From Flavobacteriales bacterium (lineage in GTDB: Bacteria; Bacteroidota; Bacteroidia; Flavobacteriales; Flavobacteriaceae), in assembly GCA_027032855.1 (NCBI GenBank), contig JALVLX010000022.1:1-17105 (forward strand): a stretch of DNA of 17,105 nucleotides, written 5' to 3'. Position 1 is the first letter of the stretch. Each line of letters starts with the position of its first letter. The notes beneath the pieces were generated by a model. It did not search any database and had not been told where the DNA came from. It worked only from the letters and a program-made list of their open reading frames with translations. Shown one piece after another: positions 7,138-14,536 of this stretch. The translations under genes were made by a program, and so were the position numbers.

Positions 7138-8355
7138 TTACCTGACTTTCAAACTAATAATGCTTATGGCTGCGAGAATAATCCCGATAATCCAAAATCT
7201 TACAACTATTTTATTTTCATGCCAATTTGATTTTTGAAAATGATGATGAATAGGCGCCATTTTAAATATTCTTCGTCCTTCACCATATTTTCTTTTGGTA
7301 TATTTAAACCAATATCTTTGTAATAGTACAGAAGCGTTTTCCATGACGAAAATGCCTGCCAAAATTGGTAGCAATAATTCCTTTCTGATAAACAATGCTA
7401 CAACTGCTATGATAGCTCCAATGGTCAAACTGCCTGTATCCCCCATAAATACTTGTGCAGGAAAGGCGTTGAACCACAAAAAACCGACTAAGGCGCCCGC
7501 AAAAGCACTGATAAATACCGAGACTTCTCCAATGCTGGGGATATACATAATATTCAAGTAATCAGAAATTAAAATATTACCTGAAATCCATGCAAAAAGT
7601 GCCAGCGCAACAACAATGATAGCCGATGTGCCTGCTGCTAATCCGTCAATACCGTCGGTCAGGTTGGCTGCATTTGACACGGCAGTGATGATAAAAATCA
7701 CTACAAAAATGAATAAAATCCAAGCGAATTTTTCCAGTGACGGACTGATAGATTTCAATATGTTGGCGTAATCAAACTCGTTATTTTTTACTAACGGAAT
7801 GGTTGTTTTTAAAGATTTTTCGGGCTGGTTAAAATTTTCACCCAATTTTTTGTGTACTAGTGCCTGATTGTTAAAGTTTTCAGTCCTGATTGTGATATTT
7901 TGATTTAACAACATAACGGCTCCAATGACTATTCCCAAACTGACTTGTCCCAAGATTTTAAATTTGCCCGCCAGTCCTTCTTTGTTCTTTTTAATTACTT
8001 TGATATAGTCGTCTGCAAATCCTATAAAGCCCATCCAAAGTAGGGTGATCAGTAGCAACTGAATGTAAATGTTTCTCAAATCATTAAACAATAAAACCGG
8101 AATTAAGGTGGCTAAAATGATGATAATACCACCCATGGTAGGCGTACCTTCTTTGCTTTTTTGACCTTCCAATCCCAAATCGCGAACAGTTTCGCCTATT
8201 TGCATACGACGCAACCGGGCAATGATTTTCTTCCCGACCAACAATGAGAAGAGTAGGGCGGTAATAAAAGCCATACCTGAGCGGAATGACAAGTATTCAA
8301 ATAAGCCGGCACCCGGGAAATTGTTTAATATGTATTTGAAAAAATAGAATAACAT
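7138..8355 (-). CDS. mraY: MraY, phospho-MurNAc-pentapeptide transferase
   Basis: MraY transfers phospho-MurNAc-pentapeptide from UDP to undecaprenyl phosphate in the inner membrane, making lipid I. The 405-residue product is polytopic and carries the Mg-binding pair D115-D116 in GFADDYIKV, the motif NLTDGIDGL at 231-239, GDTGS at 305-309 and the histidine motif PIHHHFQ at 368-374. A hydrophilic insertion at about 150-205, between membrane segments, is longer than in the E. coli enzyme; I recall such inserts as common in Bacteroidota. The ATG at 8355 lies 10 bp after the murE stop. The gene ends against AACTTTC-type repeat words, followed by the murD fragment. All catalytic residues I can check are intact. 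Confidence 0.97.
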   Translation of the reverse strand: MLFYFFKYILNNFPGAGLFEYLSFRSGMAFITALLFSLLVGKKIIARLRRMQIGETVRDLGLEGQKSKEGTPTMGGIIIILATLIPVLLFNDLRNIYIQLLLITLLWMGFIGFADDYIKVIKKNKEGLAGKFKILGQVSLGIVIGAVMLLNQNITIRTENFNNQALVHKKLGENFNQPEKSLKTTIPLVKNNEFDYANILKSISPSLEKFAWILFIFVVIFIITAVSNAANLTDGIDGLAAGTSAIIVVALALFAWISGNILISDYLNIMYIPSIGEVSVFISAFAGALVGFLWFNAFPAQVFMGDTGSLTIGAIIAVVALFIRKELLLPILAGIFVMENASVLLQRYWFKYTKRKYGEGRRIFKMAPIHHHFQKSNWHENKIVVRFWIIGIILAAISIISLKVR

Positions 8356-8365
8356 AATTTTTTGT

Positions 8366-9838
8366 TTATATAGTTTTTTGTATCAGTCCGAATACGATTT
8401 TAATTTCTTCTCTATCGTCAAAATGTGACTTTTCTCCCTTCACTATTTGATAATCTTCGTGTCCTTTACCTGCAATTAGGATGATGTCCCCGGGATTTGC
8501 CAGTTTTCCGGCCGCTTTTATAGCTTCTCGTCTGTCGGTGATGCGAATGGTTTTTTTGTAATGTTCGCCCGGTACACCGGCTTCCATATCATCGATTATG
8601 GCGTTGGGATCTTCATCCCGTGGATTGTCCGATGTAAAAATGACCGTATCACTCAAGCGTGCAGCTACTTCTGCCATTTCAGGGCGTTTGGTTTTGTCTC
8701 TATTACCACCGGCACCTACTACAGTTATAAGTTGCTCTGTATTTCGGGGGCGAATATCATTGATTGTTTTTAAGACATTTTCCAAGGCGTCGGGTGTGTG
8801 GGCGTAATCGACGATTGCAATTTTACCTTCGGGTGAAATAATCAATTCAAACCGTCCGGCGACGCTTTGCAATTCGCTTAAGATTTGTAAAATGTCAAAA
8901 GGCTCCATGCCTAACAGGTCGGCAATGCCGAAAACAGCCAAAACATTGTAGGCGTTGAACTTGCCTACTAAGCGTATCCAAACGTCCATTTGGTTGATAT
9001 CTAACAACATGCTTTCAAAATTTTGCTCCAAAATCTTAGCTTTATAATCTGCAGGATTTTTTAGGGCGTACGTCAGTTTGTTAGCTTTAGTGTTTTGCAA
9101 CATGAAAGGACCGTTTTTGTCGTCGGCGTTGACCAGTGCAAAGGCTTCTTTTTTCAATCCGTCAAAAAACTGCTTTTTTGTATCACGATAATTGATAAAT
9201 GTTTCGTGATAGTCGAGGTGGTCGTGGGTTAAATTGGTAAATACGCCACCATCAAAATCTAAACCTGCAGTGCGTTTTTGGTCAATTCCATGAGAGCTGA
9301 CTTCCATAAATGCATGTGTGACGCCTTTTTTGACCATTTCGTTCAAGTAATGATTGATCATCAACGGGTCGGGGGTGGTGTGTGTGGCCGGATAGGTTTC
9401 GCCGTCAATCAAGATGACTACGGTTGATAACAAACCTGCTTTGTAACCTGCTTTTCTAAATAATTTATAGGCCAAAGTGGCAGTGGTTGTCTTACCGTTT
9501 GTGCCGGTAATACCAACTAATTTCATTTTTTGTGACGGATTGTCGTAAAAGTTGGAAGCCATTAATGCCAAAGCCAAATGTGTGTCCGCAACTTGTATTT
9601 GAACAACATCGCCGGGGATATTTTCTTGCCAATTTTCCACGACGATAACTTTGGCACCGTTTTCAATAGCTTTATCGATAAACAAATGTCCGTCAGCTTG
9701 TACACCTTTGAGCGCTACAAATAAATCGCCGTCTTGTACCAGACGCGAATCGTAGCGGATTTGTGCTATCTGCATATCATCAGCCACTTTACCCTTAATA
9801 AAGTTTATGTTTGATAATATGTTTTTTATTTTTTTCAT
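8366..9838 (-). CDS. murE: MurE, UDP-MurNAc-tripeptide synthetase (probably meso-DAP adding)
   Basis: MurE adds the third residue to UDP-MurNAc-L-Ala-D-Glu in the cytoplasm. The 490-residue protein has all three Mur ligase domains: an N-terminal UDP-binding part with SRLVQDGDLFVALKG (31-45), the ATP loop GTNGKTT at 112-118, the carbamylated-lysine region YRDTKKQFF at 217-225, and a C-terminal domain with DNPR at 404-407. DNPR is the motif linked to meso-diaminopimelate selection. The gene is thus a useful full-length contrast to the truncated murD. It starts directly after a leader built of ATAACC-type words (CCAGATAACCAATAAACAAAATG) and ends 10 bp before mraY. A 245-bp repeat spacer separates it from the PBP gene. 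Confidence 0.97.
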   Translation of the reverse strand: MKKIKNILSNINFIKGKVADDMQIAQIRYDSRLVQDGDLFVALKGVQADGHLFIDKAIENGAKVIVVENWQENIPGDVVQIQVADTHLALALMASNFYDNPSQKMKLVGITGTNGKTTTATLAYKLFRKAGYKAGLLSTVVILIDGETYPATHTTPDPLMINHYLNEMVKKGVTHAFMEVSSHGIDQKRTAGLDFDGGVFTNLTHDHLDYHETFINYRDTKKQFFDGLKKEAFALVNADDKNGPFMLQNTKANKLTYALKNPADYKAKILEQNFESMLLDINQMDVWIRLVGKFNAYNVLAVFGIADLLGMEPFDILQILSELQSVAGRFELIISPEGKIAIVDYAHTPDALENVLKTINDIRPRNTEQLITVVGAGGNRDKTKRPEMAEVAARLSDTVIFTSDNPRDEDPNAIIDDMEAGVPGEHYKKTIRITDRREAIKAAGKLANPGDIILIAGKGHEDYQIVKGEKSHFDDREEIKIVFGLIQKTI

Positions 9839-10083
9839 TTTGTTTATTGGTTATCTGGTTATTTGGTTAATCTGTTATCTGGTTATTTGTTGTCGGATGT
9901 CCGATGTATTATTCATTTCACATTTCGCTTTTTTACCACTGAGCGATGCACTGAGCCTGCCGAAGTGTTTCACAGTTATTTTTCATATTATAAATTCCTC
10001 TTATCCCTCATCACTTATCCCTTATCCCTTATCAAATTCGCACTTTATCGCTTTCCACTTGGCACTATCCACTTATGCATTCT
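9839..10083. repeat. Composite repeat spacer between ftsI and murE
   Basis: From the murE side outward: GGTTATCTGGTTATTTG copies (about 9848-9889), TCGGATGTCCGATGT (9893-9907), an element CACTGAGCGATGCACTGAGC followed by CTGCCGAAGTG (9937-9967), a run of CTTATCC-type 7-bp words (about 10009-10033, unit TCCCTTA), then 7-bp words CGCACTT, TTCCACT, TGGCACT and ATCCACT up to the ftsI stop. The 7-bp register is kept from the CTTATCC words into the CACTT words. No ORF or promoter was recognised. The CACTGAGC...GCCGAAGTG element resembles a dispersed bacterial repeat that I recall, not checked here. Confidence 0.85.
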
Positions 10084-12045
10084 TCAACTCATTTTCAGTT
10101 CCACTTTCTGCCGTCTTTTTATTCGTGTTCCCCTTGGAATTGACTGGCTGATAACTTTTCCGCTACCGTTCATTTTGACCTTCAATCCCATATTTTCTAA
10201 GATGTATAAGGCATCTTTTGCCGGTAAGCCTTTCAAATCGGGCATTACGGTTTGGTATTTTTCTACAATTTTTTCAGTTTTCAGTGATGATTTCGGGTTT
10301 ATTTGTGCCAAACGTATTTCTCGTGGTGTTTTGCCGTAAACATATTGTGCCAACGAATCAAAAACCGGTGCTGCTACAACATTGCCGTAATATCCCTTTT
10401 CACTATTGGGTTTGTGTATTACCACAATCATTGAATACTTTGGATTGTCAGCCGGAAAATAGCCTACAAATGACGAGATGTATTGTCTTTTTTCTTTCCA
10501 ATAATCCGCCTGTGCCGTACCGGTTTTGCCGGCAATGGATACATAATTGTTCTTGATATTGGTGGCAGTTCCTCTCAGCACAACTCCTTTCATCATCTCT
10601 TGCATTTTATGTACGGTTTCTTCCGATGCTATGGACGGATTTATCACTTCGGGTTCAAAAGTTTTAATATTTTTATCAAAAGATTTAATAGCATTGACCA
10701 AATAAGGTTTCATCAATTTACCATTGTTAGCAATAGCGTTGTAGTATGCTAATACTTGAATATCAGTCATCTCTACACCATATCCGTAAGCCATCCACGG
10801 CAATGAAATACCACTCCAATTTTTATCTTTGGGTTCGGGGATATATGGCTTGCCTTCTCCTTTGATGTCAATTTTTACTTTTTCATGAATACCTATATTA
10901 TATAAACGGTTCAAAAATTTTCTCGGATTATCTTTGTAATTCAGATAGACTAGTTTTACGGTTCCTACGTTAGAGCTTTTTTCAAAGACTTGCTGTACCG
11001 TGATTTTTCCCATACCGCCTCTGTGAGCATCTCTGACTATTTTATTATATATTTTATAGGTACCGTTTCCCGTATCGACTACATCGTTAATATCTGCAAT
11101 TTTATCCTCCAGTAAAGCCATTATTGAAAATAATTTGAAGGTTGAACCGGGTTCGTGAGTTTCGTAAACAGCGTAATTTCGCAATTCTCTATAGTCTCCC
11201 GATTTTGTTTTTCCCAAATTTACCATAGCTTTTATGGCACCGGTTTTTACTTCCATAATGACGACACTGCCGTGGTCTGCTTCATATTTTTGTAATTGTT
11301 TCAACAGAGTTTGATGTGCCATATCTTGTATATCAACGTTGATATTAGTCACAACGTCATAGCCGTCTTCGGGTTCAATATCATTGATATCACTCAAAGG
11401 TTTCCAAACACCATATTTAATTTTTTGTTTCTTTTGCATTCCGTCTTTTCCTTTCAGGTAAACGGAAAAGGCGCCTTCAATCCCGGCTTGATTGCCTTTG
11501 CCACGGTCAAAACCAATGGTTCTTTTAAGTACTTTACCCAGCGGGTAAGCACGTTCTGTATGCATTTGTGCTATAAAACCACCTTTGTTGCCACCTAGTT
11601 TGAACAAAGGGAATTGTTTGATTTTTTGATACTTGGAAAAGTTGATGTTATTGATTACTTTGATGTACTTGCGATTGTTTTTGCGGGCTTTAACAAAAGC
11701 TTGTTTCCACTGATTTTGTGGTTTTCCCGTAAAACGTGATAATTCGGCTGTCAGTGCATCGATATAGTTGTTGAAATTTTTCTTGGATGGTGCCGTCGGG
11801 TCAAAAGCTATATCATAGCGTGGTACTGATGTTGCCAAGATACTTCCGTCATCGGCGTATATGTTACCACGATTGGCTTTGATGGTAAATTCGCCTACTG
11901 TATATTTTTGAGCCAATGCACGGTATTTGTTTCCTTCTATATATTGAATGTTGATCAATTGCGCAACAATCAAAATGGCAAAAAGGAATAAGGCGAAAAA
12001 TATCCACCCGCTTCTGTTGATAATATTTACGTTTTTTTGGCTCAT
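10084..12045 (-). CDS. ftsI: Division-specific class B penicillin-binding protein with PASTA domain (FtsI/SpoVD type)
   Basis: This is the transpeptidase that cross-links septal peptidoglycan and partners FtsW. The 653-residue protein has a short cytoplasmic tail, one membrane anchor at about 13-32, a dimerisation/pedestal region with KANRGNIYADDG (56-67), and a transpeptidase domain with the active-site motif STFK at 301-304 (nucleophile S301), SSN at 357-359 and KTGTAQ at 507-512. One PASTA domain follows (about 598-652, VMPDLKGLPAKDALYILENMGL). E. coli FtsI lacks PASTA, but Bacteroidota division PBPs often have it. The start overlaps the ftsL stop as ATGA, which indicates coupled translation. 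The stop codon lies at the edge of the repeat spacer before murE. Confidence 0.96.
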   Translation of the reverse strand: MSQKNVNIINRSGWIFFALFLFAILIVAQLINIQYIEGNKYRALAQKYTVGEFTIKANRGNIYADDGSILATSVPRYDIAFDPTAPSKKNFNNYIDALTAELSRFTGKPQNQWKQAFVKARKNNRKYIKVINNINFSKYQKIKQFPLFKLGGNKGGFIAQMHTERAYPLGKVLKRTIGFDRGKGNQAGIEGAFSVYLKGKDGMQKKQKIKYGVWKPLSDINDIEPEDGYDVVTNINVDIQDMAHQTLLKQLQKYEADHGSVVIMEVKTGAIKAMVNLGKTKSGDYRELRNYAVYETHEPGSTFKLFSIMALLEDKIADINDVVDTGNGTYKIYNKIVRDAHRGGMGKITVQQVFEKSSNVGTVKLVYLNYKDNPRKFLNRLYNIGIHEKVKIDIKGEGKPYIPEPKDKNWSGISLPWMAYGYGVEMTDIQVLAYYNAIANNGKLMKPYLVNAIKSFDKNIKTFEPEVINPSIASEETVHKMQEMMKGVVLRGTATNIKNNYVSIAGKTGTAQADYWKEKRQYISSFVGYFPADNPKYSMIVVIHKPNSEKGYYGNVVAAPVFDSLAQYVYGKTPREIRLAQINPKSSLKTEKIVEKYQTVMPDLKGLPAKDALYILENMGLKVKMNGSGKVISQSIPRGTRIKRRQKVELKMS

Positions 12046-12353
12046 TCTTTAGTTTCCAGTTTTATTTTTATCGGTTGTTTTTTTGATGGTACAAATCCTT
12101 TTGTTTTTAATCGTTGAATGACTTCACTGGCCATTTTTTTCTTGATAACTTTTGCTTTCAATTCTACATATTCCGACCGCAGAGCTTTGATTTCTTTGTT
12201 AAGTCTGACCGTTTTTTTAACTTTAGCATCAGCTTCATGAGATAAATTGATGATAGTTAATCCCATTGCAACCAACATTAATATATATAGCCAATTTTTA
12301 GTGGCATTTTCGTTGATCAGATATTCCGCTTTTATGATAGACCAAAAACTCAT
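12042..12353 (-). CDS. ftsL: FtsL-like small bitopic division protein
   Basis: This small bitopic protein of 103 residues is placed between rsmH and the PBP gene, where FtsL lies in this phylum. It has a cytoplasmic N-terminus, one membrane segment at about 21-38 (WLYILMLVAMGLTIINL) and a charged, heptad-rich helical stretch at about 42-80 suited to a coiled coil with a DivIC/FtsB partner. FtsL families share little sequence, so the call rests on topology, length and position. Both ends use 4-bp ATGA overlaps, with rsmH upstream and the PBP downstream. It is probably made in step with them. Confidence 0.88.
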   Translation of the reverse strand: MSFWSIIKAEYLINENATKNWLYILMLVAMGLTIINLSHEADAKVKKTVRLNKEIKALRSEYVELKAKVIKKKMASEVIQRLKTKGFVPSKKQPIKIKLETKE

Positions 12354-13279
12354 AATTCAAAAGCTTCTTCGGTTCTTTCAGCTATACGCAATCTGGCACT
12401 TCTCGCTCTGGGATTTTGTGCAATTTCCACCTCAGTGGGTACAATCAATTTGCCTGTTTTTTTGAACGGTACGGAAATGTTACCGTAAAAATCTTTTTCA
12501 GGTTGTCCTTCAAACAAGCCGTCTCTAATAAAACGTTTTACCAAGCGGTCTTCAAGTGAGTGGTATGAAATCACACTCAATCGTCCGCCGGGTTTAATCA
12601 GTATGGCAGCTTGGTGCAACATTTTTTTTAGCGCTTCCAATTCACCATTGACTTCTATACGAATGGCTTGATACAATTTGGCTAAAAACTTGTTTGTTTT
12701 GAGTTTCGGAAAATGTTTTGAAACAATTTCGTTTAATTCGCCGGTTGTTTCAATAGGTTTTTCGCTACGTGCTTTGACAATGGATTTAGCTAAAGTTGAA
12801 GCATTTTTAAGGTCACCGTATTGAAAAAATATTTTGCGCAATTCATACTCATCATATTGATTGACAACTTCATAAGCAGATAACCCGGCACTTTTGTCCA
12901 TGCGCATATCCAGCTTTTCGTCGTAGCGGGTTGAAAAACCGCGTTTGGGTTGATTGATTTGATGTGATGAAATCCCCAAATCTGCCAAAATGCCATCTAC
13001 TTCTTTCACACCTTCAAGACGTAAATAATTACGCATATTGGCAAAGTTGCCTTCAATCAAAGTAAATCGCAGATCGTCAATTTTGTTTTGTAGGGCGTCA
13101 GCATCTTGATCAAAGGCATAGAGCCTGCCGTTTTCGTTCAAATTCTTGAGTATCTCACGAGAATGACCACCACCGCCGAATGTTACATCAACATAAGTGC
13201 CGTCCGGTTTGATATTCAAACCTGCAACAGATTCTTTGAGCAAAACGGGGATATGATATGTCTGCGGTGTGTCACTCAT
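12350..13279 (-). CDS. rsmH: RsmH (MraW), 16S rRNA N4-methyltransferase of C1402
   Basis: RsmH methylates N4 of C1402 in 16S rRNA using S-adenosylmethionine. The product has the N-terminal substrate/SAM region YHIPVLLKESV, the SAM loop YVDVTFGGGGHS, an acidic position in YAFDQDADAL, GILADLGISSHQ, and the C-terminal signature SYHSLEDRLVKRFI. I use the ATG at 13279 (309 residues), which begins MSDTPQTYHIPV. An in-frame TTG six bases upstream would give 311 residues but is less likely. The gene starts 11 bp after the mraZ stop and overlaps ftsL by ATGA. It is complete, with a normal length of about 300-310. Confidence 0.97.
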   Translation of the reverse strand: MSDTPQTYHIPVLLKESVAGLNIKPDGTYVDVTFGGGGHSREILKNLNENGRLYAFDQDADALQNKIDDLRFTLIEGNFANMRNYLRLEGVKEVDGILADLGISSHQINQPKRGFSTRYDEKLDMRMDKSAGLSAYEVVNQYDEYELRKIFFQYGDLKNASTLAKSIVKARSEKPIETTGELNEIVSKHFPKLKTNKFLAKLYQAIRIEVNGELEALKKMLHQAAILIKPGGRLSVISYHSLEDRLVKRFIRDGLFEGQPEKDFYGNISVPFKKTGKLIVPTEVEIAQNPRARSARLRIAERTEEAFEL

Positions 13280-13290
13280 TGTCAAAATTT

Positions 13291-13755
13291 TTATTCGTCG
13301 TCAAAGTCGATGTCGCCCATTACGTCTTCAGCCAAGTCAGAGAAGTCTTCGGAGCTTTCTTTCAAGAATGCTTCGTATGCTTCTTTATCCCATATTTGCA
13401 TGATGTTGATAGCTGATGCAATCACAATTTCCTTTTGTAAGCCGGCAACATTAACCAAGTCTTTCGGTATTTGCAATCTCCCTGTGCTGTCAATGTTAAC
13501 ATTTCGAACACCGGCTAAAAAACGGGTTAGGAAATCTATATTTTTCTTTTTGAATGGGTTTAGTTTTTTTAACTTAGCCATTAGCTTGTCCCATTCATTT
13601 TTTGGGTGCATCTCCAGGTTGTTGTAAAAAACAGCTCTTTTCAGTACAAACTCACTCATTCCCAAATTCTCAAACTGCTTGCGCAATTCAGCGGGTAGCA
13701 TTACTCTACCTTTTGAATCCATTTTGCAATAATATGTGCCGTTTAAGAAATCCAT
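13291..13755 (-). CDS. mraZ: MraZ, transcriptional regulator of the dcw operon
   Basis: MraZ is a ring-forming, AbrB-like DNA-binding protein that represses its own operon in E. coli and acts on it in Mollicutes. The 154-residue product has the two expected SpoVT-AbrB half-folds, marked by DSKGRVMLP at 13-21 and DSTGRLQIP at 89-97. An acidic tail follows (about 134-154, rich in D and E). It is the first gene of the operon. A TAnnTTTG element lies 23 bp upstream of the start codon, and three MraZ-box-like repeats lie just beyond. Autoregulation is therefore a reasonable inference. Confidence 0.96.
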   Translation of the reverse strand: MDFLNGTYYCKMDSKGRVMLPAELRKQFENLGMSEFVLKRAVFYNNLEMHPKNEWDKLMAKLKKLNPFKKKNIDFLTRFLAGVRNVNIDSTGRLQIPKDLVNVAGLQKEIVIASAINIMQIWDKEAYEAFLKESSEDFSDLAEDVMGDIDFDDE

Positions 13756-13777
13756 TTATGACTTTGCTTTAACATCC

Positions 13778-13785
13778 CAAAATTA
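13778..13785 (-). promoter_or_regulatory. Candidate -7 element (TAATTTTG) of the mraZ/dcw promoter
   Basis: On the minus strand TAATTTTG matches the Bacteroidota -7 consensus TAnnTTTG and would start transcription roughly 10-20 bp before the mraZ ATG. No clear TTTG-type -33 element is present at the usual distance; the MraZ-box-like repeats occupy that place. Confidence 0.55.
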
Positions 13786-13797
13786 CAAAATAAAATT

Positions 13798-13824
13798 GCA
13801 CTTTTTACTACTTTTTACCACATT
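13798..13824 (-). promoter_or_regulatory. Candidate MraZ operator: three boxes at 10-bp spacing
   Basis: On the minus strand three 7-bp boxes are spaced exactly 10 bp apart: AATGTGG, AAAGTAG and AAAGTGC (plus-strand starts 13818, 13808 and 13798). Each is one base from AAAGTGG, the MraZ box reported in Mollicutes as AAAGTGG-N3 repeats. E. coli MraZ also uses short TGGG-type direct repeats with a 10-bp period. The boxes lie just upstream of the -7 element of mraZ, over the expected -33 region, so bound MraZ would block RNA polymerase. Function is inferred. Confidence 0.6.
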
Positions 13825-14086
13825 GTTGATAACTTTTGTTTATTTGAATATTTTTTGCAAAAACAAAGATTTTGTTAACTTATTCTAAACAAAAAATCGT
13901 ATTTGATAAAAAAAACTTAACGATTAAAGGGGGTAAATCGGTGGTTTTGTTAATATTTTGGTTGAATAATTAATGTGAATGTGTCTCAAAACGTCAAAAA
14001 TGCTGGGCAAACGCACTATAAAAATTATGCCTCGTCTTGATTTTTGTTGACTTTTCGAGTCAACCTATTTCAGGACAAGTCATATC
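13825..14086. other. Gene-free AT-rich region between mraZ and tRNA-Met
   Basis: No ORF of useful length is seen. The region is very AT-rich, apart from GGGGGTAAATCGGTGG at about 13927-13942. It contains a perfect inverted repeat GTTGACT-TTTCG-AGTCAAC (14046-14064) next to CTATTTCAGGACAAGTCAT. The latter could be the end of an old insertion sequence, but no transposase remnant or matching second end is present. Confidence 0.5.
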
Positions 14087-14142
14087 ACTCCTCACTCCTC
14101 ACTCCTCACTCCTCACTCCTCACTCCTCATTCCTCCCTCCTC
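14087..14142. repeat. 7-bp tandem array ACTCCTC
   Basis: Six perfect copies of ACTCCTC (14087-14128) are followed by two variant copies, ATTCCTC and CCTCCTC (to 14142). It lies in the non-coding region between the mraZ and tRNA-Met promoters. The 7-bp unit matches the unit length of most spacer repeats inside the operon, although the sequence differs. Confidence 0.95.
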
Positions 14143-14203
14143 AATAAACAAATACCTCCCTCATTTACAAAGCATTATAAAAACGAAAAAAAATATTTTC
14201 ATT

Positions 14204-14239
14204 TTTGAATATAAATTCATAAAAAACTTATTATATTTG
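14204..14239 (+). promoter_or_regulatory. Candidate tRNA operon promoter (TTTG ... TATATTTG)
   Basis: TATATTTG at 14232-14239 fits the Bacteroidota -7 consensus TAnnTTTG and lies 17 bp before the first base of tRNA-Met. A TTTG at 14204-14207 could be the -33 element, but the 24-bp spacing is a little longer than usual. Confidence 0.55.
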
Positions 14240-14256
14240 CACCCCGAAAGCGTAAC

Positions 14257-14330
14257 GGCGAGGTAGCTCAGACGGTTAGAGCGTCGGATTCATAACCCGG
14301 AGGTCGCGGGTTCAATTCCCGCCCTCGCTA
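14257..14330 (+). tRNA. tRNA-Met (CAT)
   Basis: A 74-nt cloverleaf can be folded. The acceptor stem is GGCGAGG with CCTCGCT (one G-T at the end pair) and the discriminator is A. The D arm is GCTC/GAGC. The anticodon loop is TTCATAA with anticodon CAT. The T arm is GCGGG-TTCAATT-CCCGC. The full acceptor pairing argues against initiator tRNA; elongator Met is favoured, but a CAT tRNA modified to read Ile AUA cannot be excluded. The base pair next to the anticodon loop is an A-C mismatch. CCA is not encoded. Confidence 0.95.
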
Positions 14331-14356
14331 CATATACTTGAAAAAACTAAGAAAAA

Positions 14357-14441
14357 GGAGAGTTGGCAGAGAGGTCGAATGCGGCGGTCTTGAAAACCGT
14401 TGTGGGGCAACCCACCGGGGGTTCGAATCCCTCACTCTCCG
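14357..14441 (+). tRNA. tRNA-Ser (TGA)
   Basis: An 85-nt tRNA with the long variable arm of class II. The acceptor stem is GGAGAGT/ACTCTCC with discriminator G. The anticodon loop is CTTGAAA (anticodon TGA). The variable arm is about TGTGGGGCAACCCACC, and the T arm is GGGGG-TTCGAAT-CCCTC (one end pair is weak). It lies 26 bp after tRNA-Met and is probably co-transcribed. CCA is not encoded. Confidence 0.96.
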
Positions 14442-14442
14442 C

Positions 14443-14477
14443 AAAAAAGCTTGTACCAGTCGGTGCAAGCTTTTTTT
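14443..14477 (+). terminator. Intrinsic terminator after the tRNA genes
   Basis: An 11-bp stem, AAGCTTGTACC with GGTGCAAGCTT (one G-T pair), closes a 4-nt loop AGTC. It is followed by a run of seven T and preceded by six A, so it may work in both directions. It lies directly after tRNA-Ser. Confidence 0.9.
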
Positions 14478-14516
14478 GTTTAGAATTATATTTTACGTTG
14501 AGATGACGGCTGTTGA

Positions 14517-14534
14517 GATGCACGGCCGTGCCTC
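14517..14534. repeat. Palindrome GCACGGCCGTGC, decayed dispersed element
   Basis: A perfect 12-bp palindrome (14520-14531) lies inside GATGCACGGCCGTGCCTC. It looks like an imperfect form of GAGACGCACGGCCGTGCGTCTC and is related to the element at 7074-7097. It begins a few bases after the stop codon of the minus-strand lipoprotein gene but has no U-tract. Confidence 0.6.
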
Positions 14535-14536
14535 CA

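Noticed and set aside
13106..13627. Plus-strand open frame of 173 codons
   Set aside because: It is antisense to rsmH and mraZ, both of which have clear motifs in their own frames.
13829..13837. DnaA box and origin of replication near mraZ
   Set aside because: Only one near match (TTATCAACA) was seen on the minus strand; no cluster of boxes, and no dnaA or dnaN nearby.
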